This document shows, piece by piece, positions 1-8,663 of a stretch of 64,000 nt of DNA. The translations under genes were made by a program, and so were the position numbers. The notes below the pieces were generated by a model that saw only the letters and a program-made list of their open reading frames with translations, had not been told where the DNA came from and did no database searches. The stretch's first letter is position 1, and each line of letters begins with the position of its first letter. Source of the stretch: JAKPBU01 sp964425695 (GTDB taxonomy: Bacteria > Pseudomonadota > Gammaproteobacteria > Xanthomonadales > Xanthomonadaceae); assembly GCA_964425695.1 (NCBI GenBank), contig CAYRNF010000003.1:62001-126000 (forward strand), read 5' to 3'.

Positions 1-668
1 CCCTGGCCGACTTCCGGCACCTCGAGCTTGAACAGCTCCATCATGAATTCCGGAGCGGCGCGGCTGACGAACAGCTGCGGGCCGCGCGGCTCGCTGCGCA
101 CGTCGTACAGGTAGCCGCGCACGCGGTCGCCGGTGCGCAGGACGTCGCGCGGGATGCCCTTGTCCTTCGGGATGAACCCTTCCGCGTTGCCGCCGAGGTC
201 GATGTAGACGTTGCCGCGCTCCACGCGCTTGACGATGCCGTTGATCAGCTCGCCCACGCGGTCCTTCCACGCATCCACCACCTGCTGGCGTTCGGCCTCG
301 CGCACGCGCTGCACGATCACCTGCTTGGCCGCCTGCGCGGCGATGCGGCCGAAGTCGGGATTCTCGATCTGCTCCTCGATGAAATCGCCGACCTCCACGT
401 CGTCGCTCTCGTCCAGCGCGTCCATCAGGCGCACCTGGCGGTCGGGCGACTCCATCACCACGTCGTCGGCCACCACTTCCCAGCGGCGGAACGTCTCGTA
501 GCTGCCGGTCTTGGGATCGATCTGCACGCGCGTCAGCACGTCCTCGTCGGCGTAGCGCTTCTTGGCGGCGGTGGCCAGGGCAGCCTCGATCGCTTCGAGG
601 ATCACCGATTCCGGCACGCCCTTTTCGCTGGCGACCGCATCGACGACGAGGAGGAGTTCTTTGCTCAT
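1..668 (-). CDS. nusA: Transcription termination/antitermination factor NusA, N-terminal part
   Basis: NusA binds RNA polymerase and modulates pausing, termination and antitermination. The reading frame starts at the ATG ending at 668 (MSKELLLVVDAVASEKGVPE) and runs off the left edge, so about 222 of roughly 500 residues are present: the RNAP-binding N-terminal domain and the start of the S1 domain. It follows rimP on the same strand after 133 bases, the conserved rimP-nusA-infB order. The residues seen match the family well; the KH domains and C-terminus lie outside the window. Confidence 0.95.
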   Translation of the reverse strand, partial: MSKELLLVVDAVASEKGVPESVILEAIEAALATAAKKRYADEDVLTRVQIDPKTGSYETFRRWEVVADDVVMESPDRQVRLMDALDESDDVEVGDFIEEQIENPDFGRIAAQAAKQVIVQRVREAERQQVVDAWKDRVGELINGIVKRVERGNVYIDLGGNAEGFIPKDKGIPRDVLRTGDRVRGYLYDVRSEPRGPQLFVSRAAPEFMMELFKLEVPEVGQ

Positions 669-801
669 GGGTGCGTCACTTTGCGTTTGTGAGTGCGCGG
701 CACGCGCCGCGGTGGGGTTGTCGGTTGGAACGGCGGGAATGCAGCGGCGGCACGCGGGGGTCGGCGGCGGCGGACGCCGGAAGCCGGCGCGCCGCGGCGA
801 C

Positions 802-1347
802 CTAGTCCCGCTTCGCCTTCGCTGGCTTCCCGCTTGCCGCCTTCTTGCCGGGTTTTTCCTTGGCCAGTCCCAGCGCCGCCCAGTCCGGCACCAGCCTGGC
901 TTTCTCGATGTTGTCCAGAGCCACGTCCATTTCCGCGCCGTCCACTTCGAAGCGCACCACGTCGCCTTCCACCGACGCGATGCGTCCGGTCAGGCGCCGG
1001 CGCCCGTCCTGCGGCAGCCGCAGCGTCGCCTTGGCCTGCTGCCCGGCGAACCGCGCGAACTGCGCCGCGTCGAACAGCGGGCGATCAACGCCCGGGGAAG
1101 ACACTTCCAGCGTGTAGTTGCCGCTGATCGGATCTTCCACGTCGAGCTGAGCGGACACCTCGCGGCTCACCGCCTCGCAATCCTCGATGCCGACCATGCG
1201 CACCTCGGCTTCTGCCGCCGGAACGTCGATGTACAGGCGCAGCGTCGCACCGCCGGGTGCCGGCAGGTATTCGATGCCAAGCAGCTCCAAACCGAGCGAT
1301 TGCACGGTCGGTGCGAGCAGTGCGGCGATGTCGCGAGCCTTGTCCAT
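802..1347 (-). CDS. rimP: Ribosome maturation factor RimP
   Basis: RimP is needed for maturation of the 30S subunit. The 181-residue protein starts MDKARDIAALLAPTVQSLG; an in-frame start 24 bases upstream adds residues not typical of the family and is rejected. Family signatures include the GATLRLYID strand, the YTLEVSSPGVDRPL motif and a basic lysine-rich C-terminal tail. It is upstream of nusA on the same strand. In many gammaproteobacteria an initiator tRNA gene lies directly upstream; here that tRNA is about 50 kb away beyond the prophage. Confidence 0.95.
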   Translation of the reverse strand: MDKARDIAALLAPTVQSLGLELLGIEYLPAPGGATLRLYIDVPAAEAEVRMVGIEDCEAVSREVSAQLDVEDPISGNYTLEVSSPGVDRPLFDAAQFARFAGQQAKATLRLPQDGRRRLTGRIASVEGDVVRFEVDGAEMDVALDNIEKARLVPDWAALGLAKEKPGKKAASGKPAKAKRD

Positions 1348-1367
1348 GAATGCGGATCCGGAAAACA

Positions 1368-1392
1368 ACAAGGGGCCCGATGGGCCCCTTGT
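1368..1392 (-). terminator. Strong hairpin just upstream of rimP (terminator or attenuator)
   Basis: A perfect 11-bp stem (ACAAGGGGCCC with its complement, 3-base loop) is followed on the minus strand by TGTTTTC. It ends only about 20 bases before the rimP start codon, so it would lie in the rimP leader. A second inverted repeat (GTCGAAAC, 1413-1438) lies just upstream. An attenuation role is inference. Confidence 0.6.
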
Positions 1393-1457
1393 CCGATGTT
1401 GCTGGATACGGCGTCGAAACGTCTGGAGCCGTTTCGACTGGCCCGAGCCCCGCCATC

Positions 1458-1482
1458 AAAAAAAGCCTCCGAAAGAGGCTTT
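1458..1482 (-). terminator. Intrinsic terminator, originally that of the tRNA-fMet gene
   Basis: On the minus strand an 8-bp stem (AAAGCCTC with GAGGCTTT, 5-base loop) is followed by a run of T. It lies about 20 bases from the attL repeat. In the uninterrupted chromosome it would stand just downstream of tRNA-fMet and stop its transcript; the prophage now separates the two. Confidence 0.75.
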
Positions 1483-1500
1483 CCGTGATGCGCGAAAAGC

Positions 1501-1519
1501 TTGGTAGCGGGGGCAGGAT
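1501..1519. repeat. attL, left prophage attachment repeat
   Basis: The 19-bp sequence TTGGTAGCGGGGGCAGGAT is identical to 51968-51986. It is the 3' end (CCA and T-arm side) of the initiator tRNA gene left behind at the far end of the element. Sequence left of it is host; sequence right of it no longer matches the tRNA. Confidence 0.9.
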
Positions 1520-1604
1520 ATGGGCGCCATCTGCGCCGACCGCTGCGGATCCCGTTAGGGCGCGCATGATAGGCCGCGCCGTGCGGCGGCGCAACCTGAA
1601 CCGG

Positions 1605-1823
1605 TCAGGGCCACCCGGCGCCATGCCGAATCCGCCCCCTGACCCACCGCTCCACCATCCGCACGGAGTGCGCTTGCGCGAGCCCGGGCACCAGCCGATT
1701 CACCCGCCAGCCCTGCAGCTGCACCCGCCCGTCCGGGTGGACGTAGGCCACGCACTTGTAGTGGTAGTGCAGGTAGCTGAACCCGTCCGAGGCGTGGATC
1801 CAGCGGTACTGGTCGGGGAGCAT
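1605..1823 (-). CDS. Small phage protein of unknown function
   Basis: A 72-residue frame rich in Trp, Tyr, His and Arg, a composition unlike an antisense shadow. No family was recognised and there is no membrane segment or cysteine motif. It is the first gene inside attL and runs opposite to the next three genes. The ribosome-binding site is weak, so the start is uncertain. Confidence 0.5.
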   Translation of the reverse strand: MLPDQYRWIHASDGFSYLHYHYKCVAYVHPDGRVQLQGWRVNRLVPGLAQAHSVRMVERWVRGRIRHGAGWP

Positions 1824-1883
1824 GGCGGCAGCCTACGGCCGGCGGTCGCATTCGGCGCGACGGCGGCGTCCTACCCTGCGGGC

Positions 1884-2087
1884 ATGAACCGACCCAACTA
1901 CCCGACGAAGGCCGCATGGGCGGCCGCGCAGGCTCGGGACCTGTATGAGAAGGCCGCGGCGCTACCCCTGGTGCCGGCTAGCAACTGGCGCGGCGTGCGG
2001 CGGCGTGCGGCTGGCATGGACCACATGCGCCGCGAGGCCCGCCGGTTCGAGCAGCTCGCAGAGCGCCTAGCTGCTCAGGGCCGATAG
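1884..2087 (+). CDS. Small basic phage protein of unknown function
   Basis: A 67-residue, Ala/Arg-rich, probably helical protein beginning MNRPNYPTKAAW. No family was recognised. A longer frame upstream reads through attL and is unlikely to be used. It precedes the 2108 and SRAP genes on the same strand. In the circular phage these three genes would follow the integrase. Confidence 0.5.
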   Translation: MNRPNYPTKAAWAAAQARDLYEKAAALPLVPASNWRGVRRRAAGMDHMRREARRFEQLAERLAAQGR

Positions 2088-2107
2088 CTCGGCGGTATGC
2101 TCGCTCC

Positions 2108-2338
2108 ATGAAGAGCCGAGCCGAGCTGGATTTCGCCCTTGAGGCCCTTGCGGCCAAGCTGGACGCGCTGTTCGCGGACACTGAGCCGGAGGACTGGATG
2201 GAGGCGTTCGCCGGCGAGGCCGAGCCGATCCGCGACGCCGCGGGCCCCAGCGACCTCGCGCACGTAGACGCGAGGCTGCAGTGCATGCGGCGCGACGCCG
2301 GCCTGATCCCGGGCGACGGCCAGCGCTGCAGCGGGTAG
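2108..2338 (+). CDS. Small acidic phage protein of unknown function
   Basis: A 76-residue acidic helical protein starting MKSRAELDFALEALAAKLD. No family was recognised. It ends five bases before the SRAP gene start, so the two are probably co-translated. Confidence 0.6.
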   Translation: MKSRAELDFALEALAAKLDALFADTEPEDWMEAFAGEAEPIRDAAGPSDLAHVDARLQCMRRDAGLIPGDGQRCSG

Positions 2339-2343
2339 CGGTC

Positions 2344-3273
2344 ATGTGCTACTCCGCCATCGCCTGGCAGTCCTACAAGAAGTTCCTGCGCGAGATGGAG
2401 CTGTCCATCGGAATCAGGGAGTACATCGACACCTTCTGGGACTGGGACCAGGGCAGCCCGTACAAGTTTCCGAAGGCGATGCTGGACATGCTCAGCGACC
2501 CGGCCACCCCGGGCGCCGAGAAGATCGCGCCGATCATCGAGCGCTGGCGCACCGCCGAGGCAACGAAGCTCGAACAGGAGCTGTTCAAGCAGTCCAAGCG
2601 CCGCAACGACGCCGCGCGGGCTCTGGCCGCGAAGGTAACCAAGAAGGCCGAGAACGACCTGCGGGTTTCGACCAACAAGGTCGAGCAGCTCAAGGGCAAG
2701 CTGAGCGACCTGCGCCGGTCAGAGCCGAAGGCACGGGACGAGCGGATCTTCCCCGGCGTGATGTCGTCGGTGGTCATCGCCCGCGACGGCAAGCGCGTCC
2801 TAGTGCCGATGCGCTACCAGTGCCGGCCAGCGGGGAAGCCGGCCTTCTACGACGCTAAGTACCCGGGCACGTACAACGCCAGGCGCGACAACCTGGAGGG
2901 CTTCTGGAAAGGCCAGTTCGGCCAAACCCATGCCCTCATGATCGTGGACCGCTTCTACGAGAACGTGGAAGGGCCGGATGGCAAGAACCGGGTGCTGGAG
3001 TTCGTGCCGCGCGACGGTGCCCCCATGTACGTGGCGTGCCTGTACTCGCACTGGACCGACCCGCGGGGCGAGCTGCCGGACCTCTGGTCCTTTGCCGCCA
3101 TCACGGACGAGCCGGAACCCGAGGTCGCCGCGGCCGGCCACGACCGCACCATCATCAACATCAAGCCCGAACACGCCGACGCCTGGCTCAATCCGCAGGG
3201 CGACCTGGAGCGCATGTACGCGATCTTTGACGACAAGCGGCACCCGTACTACGAGCACCGCGAGGCGGCCTAG
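2344..3273 (+). CDS. SRAP-domain protein (SOS response-associated peptidase, YedK/HMCES family)
   Basis: SRAP proteins use Cys2 to form a stable crosslink with abasic sites in single-stranded DNA. This 309-residue copy begins MCYS, so the catalytic Cys follows the initiator Met and fixes the start at 2344. Other family residues appear as Asn178 (YNAR), Glu206 (FYENVE) and His266 (AGHDR). The usual domain is about 220 residues; here a charged, probably coiled-coil stretch (about residues 60-130) is inserted near the N-terminus. It converges on the end of the tail operon. Protection of phage DNA gaps is inference. Confidence 0.88.
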   Translation: MCYSAIAWQSYKKFLREMELSIGIREYIDTFWDWDQGSPYKFPKAMLDMLSDPATPGAEKIAPIIERWRTAEATKLEQELFKQSKRRNDAARALAAKVTKKAENDLRVSTNKVEQLKGKLSDLRRSEPKARDERIFPGVMSSVVIARDGKRVLVPMRYQCRPAGKPAFYDAKYPGTYNARRDNLEGFWKGQFGQTHALMIVDRFYENVEGPDGKNRVLEFVPRDGAPMYVACLYSHWTDPRGELPDLWSFAAITDEPEPEVAAAGHDRTIINIKPEHADAWLNPQGDLERMYAIFDDKRHPYYEHREAA

Positions 3274-3377
3274 TGCGCGCGGGGCATCGACTCGATCAGT
3301 CGCACCACCCACGCTGCTTCATGGTCGCCAAGCGCCGCCAGCCTGCGGGCCACCCATAAGAACAACTCCCTGTCCAT
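3270..3377 (-). CDS. Very small protein ending the late operon
   Basis: A 35-residue frame starting MDRELFLWVARRLAALGDHE with a strong Shine-Dalgarno (AAGGAGG) six to seven bases before the ATG. It lies downstream of the tail-fibre gene, and its stop overlaps the convergent SRAP stop. It is probably a short helical protein of unknown function. Confidence 0.55.
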   Translation of the reverse strand: MDRELFLWVARRLAALGDHEAAWVVRLIESMPRAH

Positions 3378-3451
3378 GTCGCCTCCTTGCGTGATGGGGG
3401 AAGGCTAGCGCGGGCTGTGGGCTGGGGGTATCGGAAAAGTCTGATTCTGCG

Positions 3452-4501
3452 TCACCAGCCGAACACGCGCCTCTCGTTGGGGGCCCAGCCGGTCTGCTCT
3501 GCCGGCGAGGCCAGCGTCGTCCAGGTCACGCCGTCGTTCGAGCCATCGATCGTGAACGCGCGCGGTGCGCGGCCTACACCTACTGGGTGGTTCTGCGCGC
3601 GAATCGACACGCTGCGCGCCGGCACCTGTCCCACGAAGTGGAATCCGCAGAACCCGGCCGTTCCGTTGCGAATGTAAGCCGAATCTGCGCCGAGCGCATC
3701 GTCGAAAAGCGAAGCTGGCGTGTTGTAGTCGGAACCGGCTCCGCCGGAGAAGGCCGTGCCCTGTGCCCACGTCGGGTTGGTGTTGCACAGGTCCGCGCCG
3801 GTACCGTCGACGGCCTGCAGCACTTCCATCTCGCCGATGCTGGTGTAGCTGCCGTCGCCATTGTTTGACGTCCAGTTGATCCGGTAGCGGTCGAAATAGC
3901 TGCCCGTGTTTTCCCGCTCATAGATGCCGATGCTGTCGTACCACGCACCTGCGCTGGCGCCTGAGTCGGTATAGACACCAATCCACGTGCCGTAGTTTGT
4001 GAAGGGGAACAGGCCGACGATCACGCCGCCGATCCAGAGCAGGCACTTCGTCGCGCTCACCATCTCCACTTTGATGTCCAGGAACGTGAGCGTTGGCAGC
4101 GCACTCGCCCCGTAACTGGGGCCAAACCCTGCATCCCAGCTGCTGGTCGCGCCGATGCCCGAGGGCAGCTCGCGGTTGTCGAGGCGCAACGTGTTGCTGT
4201 TACCGCCGCTCGCACCTGCAAACTTCAGGTTGGCCAGCTGTGCCCCAGAGCCGGACTGCAGACGCACACGTGCCCGCAGCTCGCGGCCCGCCATACTGAC
4301 CCCGGTATCGATGCGAGCCGCATCGCCTGGATCGACCGCGCTCAGGCTGGGCAGCGGAATGCCTTGCGCCGCATCAATCGAACAGCCGTTGTTGGTCCAG
4401 CCGTCCAGCGTGCTGCCATCGTAGAACCACAGCGCAGCGCCACCGCCGCCGCCAGCGGCCGGGATCATCAGCAGCCCGTGGTGGCCACGGATCCCGCTCA
4501 C
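3452..4501 (-). CDS. Tail fibre-like protein with C-terminal F5/8 type C (discoidin-like) domain
   Basis: A 349-residue protein; the GTG start overlaps the upstream stop (GTGA). The N-terminus is Gly/Ala-rich (MIPAAGGGGGAALW). The middle (about residues 20-180) looks like a concanavalin-type beta sandwich. The C-terminal 150 residues have discoidin features (INWTSNNGDGSYTSIGEMEV, then FTIDGSNDGVTWTTL). Such domains bind carbohydrate, so this is a candidate host-recognition protein at the distal end of the tail module. An ATG 33 bases downstream is an alternative start. Confidence 0.7.
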   Translation of the reverse strand: MSGIRGHHGLLMIPAAGGGGGAALWFYDGSTLDGWTNNGCSIDAAQGIPLPSLSAVDPGDAARIDTGVSMAGRELRARVRLQSGSGAQLANLKFAGASGGNSNTLRLDNRELPSGIGATSSWDAGFGPSYGASALPTLTFLDIKVEMVSATKCLLWIGGVIVGLFPFTNYGTWIGVYTDSGASAGAWYDSIGIYERENTGSYFDRYRINWTSNNGDGSYTSIGEMEVLQAVDGTGADLCNTNPTWAQGTAFSGGAGSDYNTPASLFDDALGADSAYIRNGTAGFCGFHFVGQVPARSVSIRAQNHPVGVGRAPRAFTIDGSNDGVTWTTLASPAEQTGWAPNERRVFGW

Positions 4502-5328
4502 GCCGCGAAGCCCTTGGCCAGGGTGGCCAGCCAGGTGGCCCCGCCGTCGTGCGTGGTGAGCGCCAGCAGATCGACCGCGCCTGCAGCCGTCGAGATCGCA
4601 CCTTCGGTGCCGCCCGCCCAGCGGAAGGACGCTGGCCACGTCACGGCGCGCGGTGTCGCGTCTTGCGTGAATCGCACCATGATCGAACAGCCATGCGGCA
4701 CGTTCTGCAGCAGCCAGCTGTCGACGTCGTCGTCCGGCGTCAGGGTGAAGTAGTCGCCCAGGGCGCAGTTGATCGAGACCTCGCCGGCCACCACCGCCAA
4801 CGCGGTCACGGTGCTGCGATCGATGCCGGGCGCCGGCGCGGGTTGCTGCAGGGTCAGCTCCAGCACGTCGTTGTCTGCGAACGTGCCGGCGCTGGCCTGC
4901 AGCGACACGCCGACCTTCGTGTAACCCACCGCTTCCACCACGCTGGTCACCTGCCACTTCTGCAGGTTGTCGCGTGCGGCGCTGGTGGCGGCACCCTGTA
5001 GGTACAGGAACCCGCCAATCTGGAGCGTGGCCAGCAACGCCGCAAGATCGCCGGCGTCGTCGTCTAGGTCATCGACGTAGAGCACCGTCGCGGCTTCCGG
5101 ATCCGCATTGTTCCACCGGATCGCGCCTGCGCCAGGATCGGCGTCCGCGGTGGCGGCAAGGTCCGCGGTCATGGGCGCGCGCAGCGTGAGCACGGCACCG
5201 CCGAAGGCCGGGTTGTTGAGCAGAATGGGCAGGCCGACGCTGCCGTCGGTGCCGCCGCCTTGCAGCGCGGGTAGCAGCTCCAGGCCGGTCAGCGGGCCGG
5301 GCCGCGGCATTTCGGAAAGGCGGGGCAT
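4498..5328 (-). CDS. Tail-associated protein, probable fibre or tip component
   Basis: A 276-residue protein beginning MPRLSEMPRPGPLTGLELLP, a start typical of phage tail proteins carried next to fibres. The rest is predicted beta-rich with no recognised catalytic motif. It lies between the J-like tip protein and the discoidin-like fibre, with which it shares a GTGA overlap. A structural role follows from context. Confidence 0.6.
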   Translation of the reverse strand: MPRLSEMPRPGPLTGLELLPALQGGGTDGSVGLPILLNNPAFGGAVLTLRAPMTADLAATADADPGAGAIRWNNADPEAATVLYVDDLDDDAGDLAALLATLQIGGFLYLQGAATSAARDNLQKWQVTSVVEAVGYTKVGVSLQASAGTFADNDVLELTLQQPAPAPGIDRSTVTALAVVAGEVSINCALGDYFTLTPDDDVDSWLLQNVPHGCSIMVRFTQDATPRAVTWPASFRWAGGTEGAISTAAGAVDLLALTTHDGGATWLATLAKGFAA

Positions 5329-5333
5329 CGTCG

Positions 5334-8009
5334 TTACTCCATCAGGATCGGTTGATCGTCTTCGGTGGTGATCAGAGCGCCGTCTTCCGCAAGCAACGGC
5401 GCGCCAATCACCAGCTCGCGCACGTGCATCTGCCAGCTGGTCAGGCCATCGCGCACGGACTCCAGCTCGATGCGCCACAGGCCGGCGCCGGCGGGCGTGT
5501 AGGTGGTCGTAGTACCGGCGATACCTGCCTGCGTGCCCTGCAGCACGCCGCCCAGGAAGTAGCGCGCCGTGCAGGTGGTGCCAGGCTCCGGCCCGATGCT
5601 GGCCATGCTGTCGTCGACCAGCTGGTCGGCCTGCAGCACGCGGTCGCGGTGTGCCCAGGTGAGCACCAGGTCACCGATTGCGGTTGCTGGCTCAGCCTCT
5701 CCGTTGATCTGCAGGCCTGCCGGTGGGTAGGGCCGCGCAGCGCGCTGATCCAGAGTCACTGGCATCGCCGTCGCTAGCAGGGGGGATAGCTGCGCGCTGC
5801 CGGTGTTGGACAGGAGCTTGACGTCGACGGTCTCGCCGTCGGTGTATTCGGTGCTGTCAAACGCTGCGAAGGCGTCGTAGAACCAGATCCTGCTGCCCGC
5901 CACGTGCGGCTGCGGCACCGTGTCACCGCACCCGCGCCCCAGCGTCACCGTGAGCAGGTCCGGATCCGTTGCGTCCACGCGCACAAGCTCGTCGCCCCAC
6001 CAGGCCCCCGAGCCCACCTGCACCTGGTCGAGCTGATAGGCGGTGGCAAGCTCGACGACGAGGGGACCTGGTTCCCGGCCGGCCGCGGCGGCAGTCGTGG
6101 CCGTCGGGCACCAGTATCCGGTCCCGGCCTGGTCAAACTCGCCACCTTCTGGGGCCACGACCATCGTGAAATCCCGGCCCGCGGTCGGGTCCGACGCCGT
6201 GCCCATCACGAACCCGACGTCCGGCGGCAGCGCGGCGAACTCGGCGCGCGGCAAGCGCGCGGCCAGCTCGACGTACGGCACCTCGTCGGCGCGCTGCGGT
6301 GCGATGGGTTCGGGGCGCCGGACGGGGTTGGGGTCAACGCCCGGCTCAATCTCGACGTAGCTGGCGTCTGGCAGGCCGTAGATGTCCTGCGTGGCCACCA
6401 GGTTGATGGCGCCGCTCTTAAGCGTGCCGCGTTCTTTCTGCCCCAGTATGCAGACCATGTCGGCGATGCCCCGCTTCACCGACTGCAGCCGGAAGCGCTG
6501 CCCGCGGCGCCAGGCGTAGGTTTCGGGCGTGGTGACCAGCCGGAAGCCTCGCGTTGGCGTCACGCGCGCGCGCAACTCGCGTTCCGCCACCCGCAGTGCC
6601 AGCGAGCCCACCGGGATCTCCGGAAAATCGAGCGTCTCGTGGATCTCGCCGAACTGCCGCACCAGCCCAAGGGCGCGCACGGCCGGCGTCACCACGGACT
6701 CTTTGCGCTGCACGTCGAAGTACCGGACGCTCAGGCTGTTGACTGCCCGGTCAAGCGTTGTCGGCTGTTCGCGGAAGTCGAGGATGTCGTCATCTGTCAG
6801 GATCGGGAGTTCGTCGAGCTCGTAGTCCTGCCTCGCCAAGTCGAGGTACCACCGCCCGTCCAGGACGCTGCGCTCGAAGCTCGCACCGATCACGCGGCAG
6901 ATCCGGCCCTCGAACTCCTCCACGCTCTCATTGGCTGGGTCGTACATCGTGCAGATGCCGAAGCCTTCGCCGAAGAGCGTGTCTGCTGCGAGCGTGAGGC
7001 TCGCCTCGTTGATTCCTTCGAACGGCTCCCTGCCCCGTTCGCTGTCCGTGCGCGAATACACCAGCGCGTGCGCCGGGTTCATACCGAAGAGGCCGCCCAG
7101 CTGGCTGGTGATCTTGAACGCCGCGTACGTTCTGATGCCTTCGTCTTCGGCCTTGAGCACGATCACATTGTCGCCCGGGAGCAACACCTCCTGTGGAATC
7201 GAGATCGGGTGCCGGAACGCGGCATCGCTCGGCTCGAGCGTACTGCCCACGCGAGGCAGCACCAGGTTGCCGTTGACCCAGACCGTCGCATAGTTGTCGA
7301 CGAATATCTCCAGCGCGAAGCTGAAGGGATTCGGGATATTGAAGCGGCGCCTTACCCAGATCGTGCTCCCGATTGGCCAGACGGTGCCCACCTCGTCGGG
7401 ATACCCGCCTTGCGAAACGTAGGGATGACCGGTCGCGCTTGCGAACGGGGCACTTCCGATATCCCAGTCGCTGTCGTCGTAGGCTGGGTCGATGTAGTCG
7501 TCGCTGCCGGGACCAATGCGGTACCGCCAACCTGGCGAATCCGGGCCCAGCGACAGCACCTCACCCAGCGCCATCGGGATCGCCGCGCGCTCCTCGTACC
7601 AGCACTCGCCACTGTCCCAGCCTTGCTTGATCTTGGTGACCTTGGAGCTGTTGGTCTGCGCGTACGGGTTGTTGGCCCCGTAGCGCCCACCCTTGAAGAC
7701 CATGGTGGCCAAGCCACGCCAAGCAGGCTGCTGCGGGCCGAAGGTGCTGGCCAGGTAGCTGTTGGGCTCCTGATCCGCCTCGCCGAACATCAGCTCCAGG
7801 GCGCCTTCCACGCCACCCTGGTCCTTCGGGCCACCGAACAGGAAGGGCGCGGCGATGGTGATCTGCCCGCTGGCGGTGAGCTCGCCGCTCCACGCGGTCT
7901 TGTCGGCGACCCGCCACTCCAAGTACGCGTCGATCGGACCGCGGCAAAGGCCTTGGTGGAAGGCCGGCCGGTAGTGGTACCCGGTGACGACCGAACTGCT
8001 CTTACCCAT
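5334..8009 (-). CDS. Central tail tip (J-like) protein with an inserted carbohydrate-binding-like domain
   Basis: An 891-residue protein starting MGKSSSVVTGYHYRPAFHQG. The residues around the insertion match tail-tip attachment proteins of siphoviruses, which form the hub at the tail end. Residues about 155-302 form an extra module with features of a galactose-binding jelly roll (YDDSDWDIG, WVRRRFNIP, IFVDNYATVWVNG, LLPGDNVIVLKAEDEG), which suggests sugar binding. The C-terminal third is beta-rich, of fibronectin type. The frame overlaps the upstream 8002 gene by 8 bases. A longer N-terminal extension is out of phase with the neighbour and rejected. Confidence 0.8.
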   Translation of the reverse strand: MGKSSSVVTGYHYRPAFHQGLCRGPIDAYLEWRVADKTAWSGELTASGQITIAAPFLFGGPKDQGGVEGALELMFGEADQEPNSYLASTFGPQQPAWRGLATMVFKGGRYGANNPYAQTNSSKVTKIKQGWDSGECWYEERAAIPMALGEVLSLGPDSPGWRYRIGPGSDDYIDPAYDDSDWDIGSAPFASATGHPYVSQGGYPDEVGTVWPIGSTIWVRRRFNIPNPFSFALEIFVDNYATVWVNGNLVLPRVGSTLEPSDAAFRHPISIPQEVLLPGDNVIVLKAEDEGIRTYAAFKITSQLGGLFGMNPAHALVYSRTDSERGREPFEGINEASLTLAADTLFGEGFGICTMYDPANESVEEFEGRICRVIGASFERSVLDGRWYLDLARQDYELDELPILTDDDILDFREQPTTLDRAVNSLSVRYFDVQRKESVVTPAVRALGLVRQFGEIHETLDFPEIPVGSLALRVAERELRARVTPTRGFRLVTTPETYAWRRGQRFRLQSVKRGIADMVCILGQKERGTLKSGAINLVATQDIYGLPDASYVEIEPGVDPNPVRRPEPIAPQRADEVPYVELAARLPRAEFAALPPDVGFVMGTASDPTAGRDFTMVVAPEGGEFDQAGTGYWCPTATTAAAAGREPGPLVVELATAYQLDQVQVGSGAWWGDELVRVDATDPDLLTVTLGRGCGDTVPQPHVAGSRIWFYDAFAAFDSTEYTDGETVDVKLLSNTGSAQLSPLLATAMPVTLDQRAARPYPPAGLQINGEAEPATAIGDLVLTWAHRDRVLQADQLVDDSMASIGPEPGTTCTARYFLGGVLQGTQAGIAGTTTTYTPAGAGLWRIELESVRDGLTSWQMHVRELVIGAPLLAEDGALITTEDDQPILME

Positions 8010-8235
8010 GGCCCTGCTCCTGTGCGGCGCACCTGCGCGCCCAGTCCACGACCGCGAGCGCCAAGCCGTCGCCCGTCGCCTCGAGCTGCGCCGCATCGAT
8101 ACCGTTGTGGACGAAGTCCTGCCAGTCGATGCCGTGCCGGCGTGCCCACTCCCTGGACTGCCCGCGGCAGAAGCCTGGCCGCTTGCTGAAGCCAGGAATC
8201 GTGAAGAGGTGGCGCGTGGTGACAACCATGGCCAT
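8002..8235 (-). CDS. Small tail assembly protein
   Basis: A 77-residue protein beginning MAMVVTTRHLFTIPGFSKRP. The start overlaps the upstream stop (TGATG), and the end overlaps the tail-tip gene. Siphoviruses often encode small proteins at this spot, between the membrane-associated assembly protein and the J protein. No domain was assigned. Confidence 0.65.
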   Translation of the reverse strand: MAMVVTTRHLFTIPGFSKRPGFCRGQSREWARRHGIDWQDFVHNGIDAAQLEATGDGLALAVVDWARRCAAQEQGHG

Positions 8236-8663
8236 CACTTCCCGCCCTTCGATCGGATCGGATCGCGCCCGACGATCTTCCACGCCAGCAGGAAGCTCTC
8301 ATCGTGGTCGATCCACACGGTGCCGAAGACATCCTTCACTGGCGTGCCGTCCTGCGTGCTCGGCGACTCGATTTGCTGGGGCTTCGCGTTCTCCGGCTTG
8401 GGCCGCATCGCGTAGGAGATCAGCGCGGAGATGATCAGGATGATCAGGTAGATGATCCAGTCAGCTATCGCGTGCGCCGGCGCGCCTTGAGCTGGCTCAG
8501 TGACGGCGGCGAGCATCCACACGACGTCAGCGACGCACACCAGCAGCGCAACGATGAAGCAAGCGAAACGGAAGCGCTGCCCGGGCTCGGTGTCTAGGTA
8601 CCAGTAGCGAAGGCGCCACCGCAGCACGTACGCGCGCCGCCGCAGGAAAGCGATCAGCCCCAT
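8235..8663 (-). CDS. Tail-module membrane protein with two transmembrane segments
   Basis: A 142-residue protein starting MGLIAFLRRRAYVLRWRLRY. It has two hydrophobic stretches (about residues 33-50, FACFIVALLVCVADVVWML, and 65-82, IIYLIILIISALISYAM) and a soluble C-terminus. It sits where lambdoid phages encode the tail assembly protein gpI, which also has hydrophobic helices, but no specific match is claimed. The start overlaps the end of the BR0599-type gene. Confidence 0.6.
   Translation of the reverse strand: MGLIAFLRRRAYVLRWRLRYWYLDTEPGQRFRFACFIVALLVCVADVVWMLAAVTEPAQGAPAHAIADWIIYLIILIISALISYAMRPKPENAKPQQIESPSTQDGTPVKDVFGTVWIDHDESFLLAWKIVGRDPIRSKGGK

Noticed and set aside
562..1488. Long plus-strand frame across rimP
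   Set aside because: Arg/His/Gln-rich composition is that of a GC-rich antisense shadow; rimP on the minus strand is certain.
5904..8189. 761-codon plus-strand frame opposite the tail-tip gene
   Set aside because: Antisense shadow of a clear structural gene, with low-complexity composition.
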